Of a stretch of DNA of 50,920 nt, positions 50,777-50,920 are shown piece after piece. The DNA is from Aestuariivirga sp. GTDB lineage: Bacteria; Pseudomonadota; Alphaproteobacteria; Rhizobiales; Aestuariivirgaceae. A program made the position numbers and the translations under genes. Numbering within the stretch: position 1 is the first letter of the stretch; every line of letters begins with the position of its first letter. The DNA is taken from positions 1-50,920 of the forward strand of contig JAUXUN010000010.1 in assembly GCA_030680855.1 (NCBI GenBank). Direction: 5' to 3'. Under the pieces are notes generated by a model, which was not told where the DNA came from, searched no databases, and worked only from the letters and a program-made list of their open reading frames with translations.

Positions 50777-50920
50777 GTTCATCCCGGAAGGGGTCTCGGT
50801 CGCGACGGTGATCATAGATGGGGTGGATGTGGCGCCTGCGGGTTTGGTGAAACGTTCATCAGGCACCCGGGAGCCGGAGGGAACACCCGTGGGCACTATG
50901 GTCCACGCGCCTTAAATGGC
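50777..50920 (+). other. Structured leader or RNA segment running off the window
   Basis: 144 nt downstream of the strong promoter-like site. Hairpins are possible: GGTGAA/TTCATC inside GCCTG/CAGGC, and CGTGG/CCACG near the end. A 48-codon frame from 50769 exists, but its ATG overlaps the -10 region, so it would not normally be in the transcript. The segment may be the 5' leader of a gene outside the window or a small RNA; the 3' end is not visible. Confidence 0.35.

Noticed and set aside
50769-50915. 48-codon frame at the right edge
   Set aside because: Its ATG overlaps the predicted -10 element and no ribosome site precedes it; kept only as part of the structured segment.
50777-50920. 6S RNA identity for the right-edge segment
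   Set aside because: A short stretch (ATGTGGCGCC...GGTTTGGTGA) recalls E. coli 6S RNA, but I cannot build the long closing stem and the 3' end is outside the window. A covariance search would decide.

Overview
The window is GC-rich chromosomal DNA from an alphaproteobacterium, most likely of the Hyphomicrobiales (Rhizobiales) type. This rests on gene order (ppx-ppk-hdaA-AI-2E transporter-CDP-alcohol transferase-DUF2066 divergent from purMN; fabD-fabG-acpP-fabF-mltG-yicC-gmk; lptD-surA-pdxA-rsmA), on an HdaA-type DnaA regulator, and on intergenic palindromes of the kinds scattered through Rhizobiales genomes. The genus cannot be fixed. No rRNA, tRNA, CRISPR array, prophage or insertion sequence was seen. 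Most of the window is core housekeeping DNA with short gaps and many 1-14 nt gene overlaps.

Layout. 1-6741 (minus): polyphosphate metabolism (ppx, cut by the window edge; ppk), hdaA, an AI-2E-family permease, a CDP-alcohol phosphatidyltransferase and an exported DUF2066 protein. 6851-8511 (plus): purM-purN. 8504-10660: a WYL-type regulator divergent from a DUF1801 gene and a nucleoside hydrolase, with a 46-bp palindrome between them. 10666-13203 (minus): two tiny translationally coupled genes and a lone molybdopterin oxidoreductase. 13239-17562: an RNA 2'-O-methyltransferase, small secreted or membrane proteins, and a dimethylglycine/sarcosine dehydrogenase-like FAD-GcvT protein. 17749-21542: a DMT transporter, a VUT-family membrane protein, ndk, and an OmpA-family protein with four internal repeats. 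21702-24504 (minus): a polar amino acid ABC transporter with a terminator-like hairpin between the binding-protein and permease genes. 24574-31997: ppc, an ABC-F ATPase, holC, a Cys-rich exported protein, and an Old Yellow Enzyme divergent from an HxlR regulator with a palindromic operator.

32076-38899: pepA divergent from lptD-surA-pdxA-rsmA (outer-membrane assembly, vitamin B6, ribosome maturation); lptF and lptG are not between pepA and lptD. 38901-47515: gmk, yicC, mltG, fabF, acpP, fabG and fabD on the minus strand. This series is interrupted twice by plus-strand genes (an NAD-dependent epimerase and an aldo/keto reductase), each followed by a palindromic repeat. 47840-49395: a secreted FecR-domain protein and a VPLPA-CTERM surface protein. 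49420-50499: a Cys-rich flavodoxin-fold reductase. 50500-50920: an intergenic palindrome, an AT-rich promoter-like stretch with paired direct repeats, and a structured segment that leaves the window.

The least explained items are the four-repeat OmpA protein, the coupled 58/60-codon gene pair at 10.7-11.0 kb, the FecR/VPLPA-CTERM pair, and the promoter with its structured downstream segment at the right edge. I found no clear, wholly new multi-gene system.
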